A stretch of 46,561 bases of DNA from DATFES01 sp035457725 (lineage in GTDB: Bacteria > Pseudomonadota > Alphaproteobacteria > CACIAM-22H2), in contig DATIBC010000018.1 of NCBI GenBank assembly GCA_035457725.1, positions 1 through 46,561 on the forward strand, written 5' to 3'. The position numbers and the translations under genes were made by a program. A model generated the notes under the pieces. That model was not told the origin of the DNA, did not search any database, and was given only the letters and a program-made list of their open reading frames with translations. Shown in pieces: positions 17,184 to 25,780 of this stretch; position 1 is the first letter of the stretch, and each line of letters begins with the position of its first letter.

Positions 17184-17260
17184 CCTCGCCCTTCGACAAG
17201 CTCAGGGCGAAGAACAATGAGAGTATCTTTGTGGTGAGCTTGTCGAGCCACGAGGGCGAG
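17184..17260. repeat. palindromic dispersed repeat (CTTCGACAAGCTCAGG type)
   Basis: CGACAAGCTCA (17194-17204) and its reverse complement TGAGCTTGTCG (17235-17245) are inverted halves, flanked by CTCGCCCT/AGGGCGA and GAGGGCGAG stretches. The core resembles a dispersed intergenic repeat common in several proteobacterial genomes. A second member with the same layout lies within the element at 28507-28657. The rest of the 242-nt gap between the MocR gene and thiD shows no credible gene. Confidence 0.75.
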
Positions 17261-17333
17261 CAAAGGGTAGATCTAAACGGTATGCGTCCTAGCAGCGCAT
17301 CGAGCGTGGAGGTTATGACCTACGAACTATACC

Positions 17334-18128
17334 TTACGCCTCGAGCGGATGCGCGTGGTTGAGCGGCCCGTGCCCGCGGCCGAATTTCGGCGCGGTCATG
17401 ATCGCGCGATGAACATAGTCCCGCGCCCGCACGACCGCGTCGCGCAGCGGGAGCGTTTGCGCCAAGCCGGTCGCGATCGCCGAGGCTAGCGTGCAGCCCG
17501 TGCCGTGCGTGCTTCTCGTTCGGATGCGTGGCGATTCGAATTCTTCGCTGCCGTCGCGCGTCGCAAGTAGATCGACGACCACATCGCCCTCGAGATGGCC
17601 CCCTTTGAGCAAGACCGCCCGGCAGCCGAGCGCAAGCAGGGACGCGGCGGCGCGCCGCATGCCGGCGACGTCGCGCACGACCAGCCCGCACAGTTTTTCG
17701 GCCTCCGGCAAGTTGGGCGTGATCACCGTGGCGCGCGGAATCAACGTTTCCTTAAGTGCGGCCACCGCGCTTTCCTCGAGCAGCGGCGCCCCGCCCTTCG
17801 CTACCATGACCGGGTCGACGACAAGCGGCAACTGCGCCGCCTGCTCGGCGAGCACGCCGACGACGGCGGCAATCACTTCGGCGCTGTGCAACATCCCGGT
17901 CTTGATCGCATCGGCACCGATGTCTTCGAGCACCAGACGCATTTGCTTGACGATGAACGGCGGCGGGACGGCGATGACGCCGAAGACGCCCTGCGTGTTT
18001 TGCGCCGTCAGCGCGGTTACTGCGGTGGCGGCGAAGCCGCCCAACATCGTCACGGTCTTGATATCGGCTTGAATGCCGGCGCCGCCGCCCGAATCGGAGC
18101 CGGCGCAGATCAGTACGCGCCCACGCAT
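17334..18128 (-). CDS. thiD: hydroxymethylpyrimidine/phosphomethylpyrimidine kinase
   Basis: A 264-residue ribokinase-like enzyme that phosphorylates HMP and HMP-phosphate for thiamine synthesis. The N-terminal ICAGSDSGGGAGIQADIKT, the TAQNTQGV loop, DPVMVAKGG and the anion-hole STHGTGCTLASAIA are diagnostic. It starts 22 nt after glmM on the same strand. No other thiamine genes are nearby; a folP-glmM-thiD order is found in several alphaproteobacteria. The gene's 3' end borders a palindromic repeat. Confidence 0.95.
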   Translation of the reverse strand: MRGRVLICAGSDSGGGAGIQADIKTVTMLGGFAATAVTALTAQNTQGVFGVIAVPPPFIVKQMRLVLEDIGADAIKTGMLHSAEVIAAVVGVLAEQAAQLPLVVDPVMVAKGGAPLLEESAVAALKETLIPRATVITPNLPEAEKLCGLVVRDVAGMRRAAASLLALGCRAVLLKGGHLEGDVVVDLLATRDGSEEFESPRIRTRSTHGTGCTLASAIATGLAQTLPLRDAVVRARDYVHRAIMTAPKFGRGHGPLNHAHPLEA

Positions 18129-18150
18129 CGCCCGCCTGCCGTTGCCGAGT

Positions 18151-19491
18151 TTATCGCCGTCCGGCCGCTTCGATCGCGCCGCAAATTCCGTCGACGATCT
18201 GCGACACCACGGTCTCGTCCTCGCCCTCGGCCATGACCCGGATCACCGGTTCCGTGCCGGACTTGCGGATCAGCAAGCGGCCCTCGGCCCCGAGCCGCGC
18301 TTCCGCGCCGTCGATCGCGCGCTGGACCGCGGCGTTCTCCAGCGGAGCGCCGCCGTTGAAGCGGACGTTCTTCAATACTTGCGGCAGCGGCGTGAACACG
18401 CGCCCAACTTCGGAGGCCGGCCGGGCGGCCTCGACAAGTACGGCGAGGACCTGCAGCGCGGCGATCAGTCCATCGCCCGTGGTGGCGTAGTCGCTCAATA
18501 TGACGTGGCCTGACTGCTCGCCTCCCACGTTGTAGCCGCCAGCGCGCATTCGCTCGAGAACGTAGCGGTCGCCGACCGGCGCGCGCTCGAACCCGAGCCC
18601 CAACCCGCCAAGGAACCGCTCGAGCCCGAGATTCGACATCACGGTGCCGACAATACCCGCTCCCTTGAGCGCTCCGCCCTTTGCCCACGAGCGGGCGATC
18701 AGGGCCATGATCTGGTCGCCGTCGATCCGCGCGCCGTGCTCGTCGACCATGATCAGACGATCCGCGTCGCCATCGAGCGCCACGCCGAGATCGGCGCCGT
18801 GCGCGACGACCTGGGTTTGCAGCGTCGCCGGATGGGTCGCCCCGCACCCTTCGTTGATGTTGAAGCCGTCGGGCTCGACCGCGACCGGCACCACGTCGGC
18901 GCCGAGCTCCCACAGCACGGTCGGCGCCACGCGGTACGCCGCTCCGTTCGCGCAATCGACGACGACCTTGAGACCATCGAGCCGAAGCCCCTTGGGAAAA
19001 GTCGCCTTGACGAACTCGATGTAACGACCTTGCGCGTCATCGAGCCGTTTGGCGCGGCCGAGGCGGTCGGGGCTGGCGCGACCGCCGTTCGAATCGAAGC
19101 CGCGCTCGATTTCGGCCTCGATGTCATCGGAGAGCTTGAAGCCGTCCGGCCCGAACAGCTTGATGCCGTTGTCGTGAAACGGGTTGTGCGAGGCCGATAT
19201 GACGACGCCGAGATCGGCGCGGAGACTGCGCGTGAGCATGGCGACCGCCGGCGTCGGCAGCGGTCCGAGCAGCACAACGTCCATGCCGACGGATATGAAG
19301 CCCGCGGTCATCGCCGGCTCGATCATGTAGCCCGACAGCCGGGTGTCCTTGCCGATCACCACGAGATGACGGTGCGGCCCGCGCGTGAAATAGCGCCCGG
19401 CCGACACCGCGACTTTGAGCGCGGTTTCGGCGGTCATCGGCTCGGCGTTGGCCTCGCCTCGGATGCCGTCGGTGCCGAACAGCTTGCGCAC
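18151..19491 (-). CDS. glmM: phosphoglucosamine mutase
   Basis: Interconverts glucosamine-6-phosphate and glucosamine-1-phosphate for peptidoglycan and LPS precursors. From the GTG start the protein is 446 residues, nearly identical in length to E. coli GlmM, and begins MRKLFGTDGIRG. The phosphorylated serine is S101 in VISASHNPFHDNG; the metal loop is DGDADRL and the C-terminal phosphate site RKSGTEPVIRV. An upstream in-frame TTG would add eight unmatched residues and is rejected. It appears to have its own A/T-rich promoter between it and the phosphatase gene. Confidence 0.97.
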   Translation of the reverse strand: MRKLFGTDGIRGEANAEPMTAETALKVAVSAGRYFTRGPHRHLVVIGKDTRLSGYMIEPAMTAGFISVGMDVVLLGPLPTPAVAMLTRSLRADLGVVISASHNPFHDNGIKLFGPDGFKLSDDIEAEIERGFDSNGGRASPDRLGRAKRLDDAQGRYIEFVKATFPKGLRLDGLKVVVDCANGAAYRVAPTVLWELGADVVPVAVEPDGFNINEGCGATHPATLQTQVVAHGADLGVALDGDADRLIMVDEHGARIDGDQIMALIARSWAKGGALKGAGIVGTVMSNLGLERFLGGLGLGFERAPVGDRYVLERMRAGGYNVGGEQSGHVILSDYATTGDGLIAALQVLAVLVEAARPASEVGRVFTPLPQVLKNVRFNGGAPLENAAVQRAIDGAEARLGAEGRLLIRKSGTEPVIRVMAEGEDETVVSQIVDGICGAIEAAGRR

Positions 19492-19514
19492 GTGAGATCT
19501 TCGTCCAGCTGACA

Positions 19515-19545
19515 ATTATATTATATACGCCAAGAGCGCTTTGAA
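19515..19545 (-). promoter_or_regulatory. probable glmM promoter
   Basis: The only strongly A/T-rich patch in this neighbourhood. On the minus strand TATATAATATAATT (about 19515-19527) offers overlapping -10 boxes, including TATAAT twice. TTCAAA (19545-19540) is a weak -35 box, 16 nt from the central TAATAT. It would give glmM-thiD independent transcription from the folP operon. Confidence 0.5.
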
Positions 19546-19585
19546 GAATCGCCTTATATCAGAATCCGACCGAGCGTCCAGCGCG

Positions 19586-19608
19586 CGTCGTTAACCAACG
19601 TCGTTAAC
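19586..19608. repeat. direct repeat CGTCGTTAAC x2
   Basis: Two exact 10-bp copies (19586-19595 and 19599-19608) with a 13-bp period lie at the end of the phosphatase gene and upstream of the glmM promoter; the second includes the phosphatase stop codon. They could be a tandem regulator site, or chance. Confidence 0.4.
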
Positions 19609-20227
19609 GATCGATCTCACGGGCGTCCACGATGTCGATCTCGATCCGAGCGACAGTACCGTCGCACAGTCGAAATATCGCGTCCTGCGGCTCATCGAGC
19701 GCAAGGATTTGGTCCGAAGCAAGGCCGGCATATAGGCCCCGCAGTACGCGCCCGGTCGCTCCATGCGTCACGACGATCAGCGGATCAGCAGACGTCGCAG
19801 TCTCGAGAAACGCCGCTACCCGCCGCACCAGCATGGCATAGCTTTCGCCCTTCGGGGGCGCGACGTTCCATCGGTCATCCAGCCGCCACCGCCATCTTTC
19901 TTCATCGCGTGCTCGGATTTCACTAAGGGTCAACCCGTCCCATTCGCCCCAGGTTATTTCCTTGAGGCGATCGTCAAAGATAAATCGATCTGCCGGTACG
20001 CCAAGGCGCCGACCGACGATTTCCGCGGTTCGCCGAGCCCGGGCAAGCGGACTCGCAACAATTGCAGCTCCATCGCGATTCCCGATCGCGTCATGCAGCC
20101 AGCTGCCGATGGCGATCGCTTGTCGTTCGCCACGATCGGTAAGAGGCGAGTCGCGATGGCCCTGCATGCGGCCAGCGCGGTTCCACTCGGTTTCGCCGTG
20201 CCGAATAAGGTATATGGCTCTGATCAC
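19604..20227 (-). CDS. histidine phosphatase family protein
   Basis: A 207-residue phosphoglycerate-mutase-like phosphatase. The phosphohistidine signature is LIRHGETEWN (8-17), with SPLARARRTAEI, the acid residue in LKEITWGEWDGLT and the second histidine in VVTHGATGRVLRG. GTG is chosen: it overlaps the folP stop as GTGA, has AAGG upstream and begins just before the catalytic motif. Similar proteins are CobC (alpha-ribazole phosphatase) and GpmB-like enzymes. Insertion between folP and glmM could hint at a folate or amino-sugar phosphate substrate, but this is only context. Confidence 0.9.
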   Translation of the reverse strand: MIRAIYLIRHGETEWNRAGRMQGHRDSPLTDRGERQAIAIGSWLHDAIGNRDGAAIVASPLARARRTAEIVGRRLGVPADRFIFDDRLKEITWGEWDGLTLSEIRARDEERWRWRLDDRWNVAPPKGESYAMLVRRVAAFLETATSADPLIVVTHGATGRVLRGLYAGLASDQILALDEPQDAIFRLCDGTVARIEIDIVDAREIDR

Positions 20228-21093
20228 AGCGCATCGCCTTGTTCGATCGCTCGCCACACTGCGATCGCCTGGACGCTTGCCGCGACATCGTGAACGCGAA
20301 GGACGTCGGCGCCGCGGGCCAGCGCCGCAAGCGCCGCGGCAAGCGAGCCCGCGAGGCGCTGCTTCGGAGGCTCGCCCTTCGACAGACGGGCGATGAAGCT
20401 CTTGCGGCTGACTCCGACCACGACCGCCACGCCAAGGCGTTTCAGCCGCCGGGTAGCGCGTAAAAGCAACAAGTTGTGGTCGAGTGTTTTTCCAAATCCG
20501 ATGCCGGGATCGATGGCAAGGTGGGCGCGGGGAATCCCGGCCGCCTCGGCAATGGCGAGGCGAGCGGCAAGGAACGCTTCGACCTCGCCGACGACGTCGT
20601 CGTAGGCTGGTGCGGCCTGCATCGTCGCCGGTTCGCCATGCATGTGCATGAGGATCGCCGCGACGTTCGACCGCGCGACGACATCGAGGCTGTCGGGATC
20701 GCCGGCGAGCGCGGTCACGTCGTTGACGATCGAGGCACCGGCCGCGATGGCGTCGCGCATCACCGTCGACTGGCGGGTGTCGATCGACACCTTGGCGCCC
20801 CGTCCCGCGAGCGCCTCGACCACCGGAAGCACGCGGCGACGCTCCTCTTCGATCGTAGTCGCGGCGGCGCCGGGCCTGGTCGATTCTCCCCCGACGTCGA
20901 TGATGTCGGCACCCTGGTCGAGCAACGCCAGGCCGTGGACGATCGCCGCCGCAGGCTCGGCGAATTCGCCGCCGTCGGAAAAACTATCCGGAGTGACGTT
21001 GACGACGCCCATCACCAGCGGACGATCGAGCGTCAGCCCGGCGAAACTCCTGGGGGTCGAATTCGTGGTCTCCACGCCGCCGGTATAGACCAC
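20224..21093 (-). CDS. folP: dihydropteroate synthase
   Basis: Condenses p-aminobenzoate with dihydropterin pyrophosphate in folate synthesis; target of sulfonamides. The 289-residue TIM barrel shows GVVNVTPDSFSDGG, IIDVGGESTRPGA, VSIDTRQ, IDPGIGFGKTLDHN and GVSRKSFIARL in family order. The start is a GTG a little before the conserved core; another in-frame GTG lies six codons further in. It overlaps the phosphatase gene by 4 nt and follows the persulfide dioxygenase gene by 42 nt. Confidence 0.97.
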   Translation of the reverse strand: MVYTGGVETTNSTPRSFAGLTLDRPLVMGVVNVTPDSFSDGGEFAEPAAAIVHGLALLDQGADIIDVGGESTRPGAAATTIEEERRRVLPVVEALAGRGAKVSIDTRQSTVMRDAIAAGASIVNDVTALAGDPDSLDVVARSNVAAILMHMHGEPATMQAAPAYDDVVGEVEAFLAARLAIAEAAGIPRAHLAIDPGIGFGKTLDHNLLLLRATRRLKRLGVAVVVGVSRKSFIARLSKGEPPKQRLAGSLAAALAALARGADVLRVHDVAASVQAIAVWRAIEQGDAL

Positions 21094-21135
21094 AATCGCC
21101 GGCGACGACCAAGGCGAATTGCGCCGACGCGCCGA

Positions 21136-22023
21136 TCAGATCGAGTTGAGCGGTAGCTTGAGATAAATTTTACCATTGGCCTCGGGCGGTGGCATGCGGC
21201 CGCCGCGAATGTTCACCTGGATCGCCGGCAGGATCAAGTTTGGGGCGGTCAGCGTCTTGTCGCGTTCCTTGCGAAACCCGACGAAACGCTCCTCGCTCAT
21301 GTTGTCCTTGAGGTGGATGTTGTCGCGTCGTTGCGCCTCGACCGACGTCTCGAAGGCCAGCGGCCGCCCATTCGGCATGTAATCATGGCAAACGAAGATG
21401 CGCGTGTCGGGCGGCAATTCGAGAACCCGCTGCATCGAGTGGTACAGTTTGCGGGCGTCGCCGCCCGGAAAATCGGTTCGCGCGGTGCCGTAGTCGGGCA
21501 TGAACATCATGTCGCCGACGAAGGCGCAAGCCGGCCCTGTCGCGCCGCGCACGATATAGGTCATGCACGACGGCGTGTGCCCCGGCGTGCTCCAGGCGAC
21601 GGCGTGCAGATTGCCGATCTTGAATCGCTCGGCGTCCTGAAAAAGGTGGTCGAACTGCGACCCGTCGACAGCGAAGCCCGGCTCGAGATTGTAGATCTCC
21701 TTCCACGTCCGCTGGACGTCGACGATGTGCGCGCCGATCCCCAGCTTGCCGCCGCAGTGTTCGCGGATATGCATGGCGGCGGTCAGATGATCGGCGTGGC
21801 AATGCGTCTCGAGGATCCATTCGATCTCGAGGCCGGTCGCGGCGCGCAGAACATTGTCGGCTGATGCAGTCGATATTCGCCCCGATCGCGGCTCGAAATC
21901 GAGCACCGAATCAATGACCGCCGCCGCGTTCGTTTCGGGATCGGCGACCAAATACGACACGGTATTGGTCGCTTGATCGAAAAACCCCCTCACCGCCGGC
22001 CCCTTCTCGGTTCCGTTCGCCAT
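21136..22023 (-). CDS. ETHE1/Blh-type persulfide dioxygenase (MBL fold)
   Basis: A 295-residue metallo-beta-lactamase-fold protein. The iron-site histidines appear as THCHADH, STPGHT and FVCHDYMP, and FVGDMMFMPDYGTARTDFPGG matches the ETHE1/Blh subgroup. Such enzymes oxidise glutathione persulfide to sulfite and glutathione in sulfide detoxification. A strong ribosome site (AGGAGGGG) lies 6 nt before the ATG, settling the start although the frame is open far upstream. soeABC, whose product consumes sulfite, starts less than 1 kb away on the other strand. No BigR-type regulator is adjacent. Confidence 0.9.
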   Translation of the reverse strand: MANGTEKGPAVRGFFDQATNTVSYLVADPETNAAAVIDSVLDFEPRSGRISTASADNVLRAATGLEIEWILETHCHADHLTAAMHIREHCGGKLGIGAHIVDVQRTWKEIYNLEPGFAVDGSQFDHLFQDAERFKIGNLHAVAWSTPGHTPSCMTYIVRGATGPACAFVGDMMFMPDYGTARTDFPGGDARKLYHSMQRVLELPPDTRIFVCHDYMPNGRPLAFETSVEAQRRDNIHLKDNMSEERFVGFRKERDKTLTAPNLILPAIQVNIRGGRMPPPEANGKIYLKLPLNSI

Positions 22024-22139
22024 GCCAGCCCCTCCTGCTGTCACGGCGTCCATAGTACGAGAATCGGCGTCCATTGACACTGAAGCGAATTCGCTGAACG
22101 ACAAAGCTGCGGCGGCGGCGCGCGCTCCGGAGTCGCCGG

Positions 22140-22802
22140 TCAGTCCATCGGCGGCGCGGCGTAGAAATGCCACAGGAAATGCGCACCCGCGCCGCGGTAT
22201 GGCCGCCACGGTTCGACCAGCTTGAGCAGCCGGTGCGGCTCCGGGCGCCGCCGCAAGCCTTTGAGGCGCTGGAAGGCGGTCTGCAGCGCCAGATCGCCGC
22301 TGGGGAACACATCGGGGCGGCCGAGAGCGAACAGGAGGTATACCTCCGCGCTCCATCGGCCGATGCCCTTGATCTTGACCAGTTCATCGACCGCTTCATC
22401 GTCGGGCAACTGGTGAACGCGCGCTAGATCGATACGCCCGCTCACCAGATCGTCGGCGAGTCCCAGTGCGTAGCGGACCTTTTGTCGCGACAGCCCCAGC
22501 GCACGAAGCTCGGCGGCGGACATTGTCGCAACCCGTTCGGGCGCCAACGGCACTACCGCCTCCTCGATTCGGCGCCACATCGCCATCGCCGCCTTGGCCG
22601 AAACCTGTTGACCGACGATCGTCCGGAACAGGGCGGGGAAGCCAGGTGGCCGCGATCGCGGCGGCGGCGGACCGACGCGCGCCAAAGCGCGCGCCACGTG
22701 TTCGTCGCTCCGGGCCAGTTTGCGTAGTTGACGAAGGATCGGATTCGTAGGCATGGGGTGCGCGAGCGTTGCTTCAAGGGGCGTCTCGGTCAAGCGAGTC
22801 AT
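22140..22802 (-). CDS. DNA-3-methyladenine glycosylase II-like (AlkA/HhH-GPD)
   Basis: A 220-residue base-excision glycosylase. The helix-hairpin-helix is VKIKGIGRWSAEVYLLFALG, followed by the catalytic aspartate in PSGDLALQ; FRTIVGQQVSAKAA is the conserved N-terminal helix pair. It would remove alkylated purines, complementing the Ada-like protein found elsewhere in the window. Alternative starts are 16 codons further in (MPTNPILRQLRKLA) or slightly upstream. Divergent from soeA. Confidence 0.92.
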   Translation of the reverse strand: MTRLTETPLEATLAHPMPTNPILRQLRKLARSDEHVARALARVGPPPPRSRPPGFPALFRTIVGQQVSAKAAMAMWRRIEEAVVPLAPERVATMSAAELRALGLSRQKVRYALGLADDLVSGRIDLARVHQLPDDEAVDELVKIKGIGRWSAEVYLLFALGRPDVFPSGDLALQTAFQRLKGLRRRPEPHRLLKLVEPWRPYRGAGAHFLWHFYAAPPMD

Positions 22803-22818
22803 GGAACAAATTTCCGCG

Positions 22819-22842
22819 AGCAAAGTCAGGCGCGGCTTTGCT
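22819..22842. promoter_or_regulatory. 7-bp dyad in alkA-like/soeA divergent region
   Basis: AGCAAAG (22819-22825) and CTTTGCT (22836-22842) are perfect inverted arms with a 10-nt centre, in the 71-nt region between two divergent starts. The position suits an operator for soeABC or the glycosylase. No regulator gene is adjacent. Confidence 0.4.
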
Positions 22843-22873
22843 AGGCTCGGTGGCGCGGAGGGAGACTCGACGA

Positions 22874-25780
22874 ATGCCCGGAGCGGAAGGACTGTGGAGC
22901 CGTCTGTTCGGCGGCGAGGAGCGCGCCGACACCTCGCCGGTCGTCCACGACGAGATCAGGCACACCACATGCTACATGTGCGCCTGCCGCTGCGGCATTC
23001 GCGTGCACATGCTGGACGGCGCGATCCGCTTCATCGACGGCAACCCGAATCACCCGGTCAACCGCGGCGTGCTGTGCGCCAAGGGATCGGCCGGCATCAT
23101 GAACCACTACTCGCCGGCCCGACTGTCGCGGCCATTGCTGCGGGTGGGCCCACGCGGCTCGGGCGAGTTCAAGGAAATCACCTGGGATGAAGCGCTCGAC
23201 GTGGCGACGAAATGGCTCGCCGCGGTGCGACGCGAGAACCCGCGAAAGCTCGCCTTCTTCACCGGGCGCGACCAGAGCCAAGCGCTTACCGGCTGGTGGG
23301 CGGCCCAGTTCGGCACGCCCAACTATGCCGCGCATGGCGGATTTTGCTCGGTCAACATGGCTGCGGCCGGCCTCTATACCGTCGGCGGTAGCTTTTGGGA
23401 GTTCGGCGAGCCGGATTGGGAGCGCACGCGATATTTCATGATGTTCGGCGTCGCCGAAGATCACGACTCGAACCCAATCAAGACGGGGATCGCCCAGTTG
23501 AAGGCGCGTGGCGCCAAATTCGTCTCGGTCAATCCGATCCGCACCGGCTATAGCGCGGTGGCCGACGAATGGCTCGCGATCACGCCCGGCACCGACGGAC
23601 TCTTCATATTCGCCTTGATTCATGAACTGCTCCGGGCCGACAAGATCGATCTCGATTATCTCGTCCGCTACACCAACGCCCCCTGGCTGGTGATCCGCGA
23701 TCCCGGCGCGGCGGACGATGGTCTGTTCGCCCGCGGCGATGACGGACGGCCTGTCGTCTGGGACAGGCAGCGCAATGGCCCAGTCGACGCCTCCGACACC
23801 GGCGCCAGCCCCAAGATCGCCGGCGAGGTGCGGATGCCTGACGGCCGGATGGCGCTACCGGCGTTCCACCTTTTTGCCGAGCGGATGCTGGACGCCCAGT
23901 ACGCGCCGGAAGCGGTGGCACCGACATGCGGCGTGCCGGCGGCGACGATACGGCGGATCGCCGCCGAGCTGGCGCACGCCGCGTTCGATGAAGAGCTCGT
24001 CTTGGAGCGACCGTGGACCGATTGGGCCGGCCGACACCATGCGCGGACGATCGGCCGCCCGGTCGCAATGCACGCGATGCGCGGAATTTCGGCGCACTCG
24101 AACGGATTTCATACCTGCCGCGCCTTGCACCTCTTGCAAATGCTGCTCGGCTCGATCGATACCCCGGGAGGATGGCGTTACAAATCACCCTACCCGCGGC
24201 CAGCGCCGCCACCGATCCGGCCGGCCGGACATGCCGACCACGTTGCGCCCGATCGCCCGCTTGCCGGGCCGCCGCTCGGCTTTCCCATGGGGCCCGAGGA
24301 TCTGCTGATCGACGAGGCCGGCGCGCCTCTGCGCATCGACAAGGCCTATTCGTGGGACGCGCCGCTCGCTGCGCATGGCTTGATGCATACCGTGATCGCC
24401 AACGCCGCGCGCGGCGACCCCTACCCCATCGATACGCTGTTCATGTTCATGGCTAACATGGCCTGGAACTCGGCCATGAACACCGGCGACACGCTCGCCA
24501 TGCTTGCGGCAACCGATCCGGCGAGCGGCGAGTACCGCATCCCACGCATCATCTACGCCGATGCCTACGCCTCCGAGATGGTGGCCTATGCCGATCTGGT
24601 GCTCCCCGACACCACTTATCTCGAGCGGTGGGACTGCCTCTCGTTGCTCGACCGCCCGATCGGCAGCGCCGACGGCCCGGCCGACGCAATCCGCCAGCCG
24701 GTAATCCGGCCCGACCGCGACGTACGGCCGTTCCAAGACGTGCTGATCGAACTTGGCGCGCGACTGAAACTGCCCGGCTTCGTCACCGCCGAAGGCGCGC
24801 CGAAATACCCCGGCCTCTACGCCGACTACATCGCCAATCACGAACGCCGGCCGGGGATCGGATCGTTGGCCGGCTGGCGCGGGCCGTCAGGCGACCAGGA
24901 CGGCATTGGTGCACCCAATCCGCATCAACTCGCGAGGTACGTCGCCAACGAATGCTTCTGGCGCTACGAGCTGCCGGAAGACGCGCGCTTTTTCAAACAC
25001 GCCAACAAGGCGTATCTCGAACACGCGACGACGTTCGGTTTCATCGACAAGCCGGAACCGATCGTCCTTCAGCTTTACTGCGAACCGCTGCAGCGATTCC
25101 GGCTCGCGGCACGGGGACACGGCCCCATCCGGCCGCCCGAGCGCCATCGCGCCCGGATCGAAACCTACTTCGATCCGCTGCCGATCTGGTATCCGCCGCT
25201 CGAAGCACAAACGGGCGCCGCCGCCCCGTTTGCGCTGCACGCGATCAGCCAGCGACCGATGGCGATGTATCATTCGTGGGGTTCGCACAACCCGTGGCTT
25301 CGGCAGATTCACGGCGCGAACCGACTCTATATGCATCGCGCGACCGCGGCATCGCTCGGTCTCCAGGACGACGATTGGGCGTGGATCGAAAGCGCGAATG
25401 GTCGAGTGAAGGCGCAAGTGCGGCTGATGGACGGAGTCAACCGCGATACGGTGTGGACATGGAACGCCGTCGCCAAGCGCGCCGGCGCCTGGAATCTCGA
25501 CCGGCGATCGCCCGAGGTGACGCGCGGTTTCCTTCTCAACCATCTGGTCGCCGAACTGCTGCCCGAGCGCGACGGATATCGCTATTCCAACTCCGATCCG
25601 GTGACCGGCCAGGCGGCGTGGTACGACCTTCGCGTACGCGTCGCCAAGGCCGATCCGGTCGAGGCCGGCGCCAGCGAACCTCAATATCCGCCAATGAAGC
25701 GGCCCCCGGGCCTGGTCGACCCGCCGTCGATCCTGCGCTACGGCGGTAGCTTCGGGCGGCGTTCCGAGGGCGGCCCGTGA
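22874..25780 (+). CDS. soeA: sulfite dehydrogenase molybdopterin subunit SoeA
   Basis: A 968-residue DMSO-reductase-family molybdoenzyme. The N-terminal [4Fe-4S] site is C33-x2-C36-x3-C40-x27-C68, and the probable Mo ligand is C158 in AAHGGFCSVNM, as in polysulfide-reductase-like enzymes. There is no signal peptide or twin-arginine motif, fitting the cytoplasmic SoeABC sulfite:quinone oxidoreductase known from Allochromatium and roseobacters. The MopB C-terminal domain lies at the end (NRDTVWTWNAVAKRAGAW). The ATG follows GGAGGGAGA. The soeB start overlaps its stop (GTGA). Related PsrA/PhsA-like functions cannot be excluded. Confidence 0.88.
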   Translation: MPGAEGLWSRLFGGEERADTSPVVHDEIRHTTCYMCACRCGIRVHMLDGAIRFIDGNPNHPVNRGVLCAKGSAGIMNHYSPARLSRPLLRVGPRGSGEFKEITWDEALDVATKWLAAVRRENPRKLAFFTGRDQSQALTGWWAAQFGTPNYAAHGGFCSVNMAAAGLYTVGGSFWEFGEPDWERTRYFMMFGVAEDHDSNPIKTGIAQLKARGAKFVSVNPIRTGYSAVADEWLAITPGTDGLFIFALIHELLRADKIDLDYLVRYTNAPWLVIRDPGAADDGLFARGDDGRPVVWDRQRNGPVDASDTGASPKIAGEVRMPDGRMALPAFHLFAERMLDAQYAPEAVAPTCGVPAATIRRIAAELAHAAFDEELVLERPWTDWAGRHHARTIGRPVAMHAMRGISAHSNGFHTCRALHLLQMLLGSIDTPGGWRYKSPYPRPAPPPIRPAGHADHVAPDRPLAGPPLGFPMGPEDLLIDEAGAPLRIDKAYSWDAPLAAHGLMHTVIANAARGDPYPIDTLFMFMANMAWNSAMNTGDTLAMLAATDPASGEYRIPRIIYADAYASEMVAYADLVLPDTTYLERWDCLSLLDRPIGSADGPADAIRQPVIRPDRDVRPFQDVLIELGARLKLPGFVTAEGAPKYPGLYADYIANHERRPGIGSLAGWRGPSGDQDGIGAPNPHQLARYVANECFWRYELPEDARFFKHANKAYLEHATTFGFIDKPEPIVLQLYCEPLQRFRLAARGHGPIRPPERHRARIETYFDPLPIWYPPLEAQTGAAAPFALHAISQRPMAMYHSWGSHNPWLRQIHGANRLYMHRATAASLGLQDDDWAWIESANGRVKAQVRLMDGVNRDTVWTWNAVAKRAGAWNLDRRSPEVTRGFLLNHLVAELLPERDGYRYSNSDPVTGQAAWYDLRVRVAKADPVEAGASEPQYPPMKRPPGLVDPPSILRYGGSFGRRSEGGP

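Noticed and set aside
17114..17362. 82-codon plus-strand frame after the MocR gene
   Set aside because: Runs through the palindromic repeat and into the end of thiD; no protein-like features.
21911..22356. Long N-terminal extension of the MBL-fold gene
   Set aside because: A strong ribosome site directly before the ATG at 22023 and the family length show that translation starts there.
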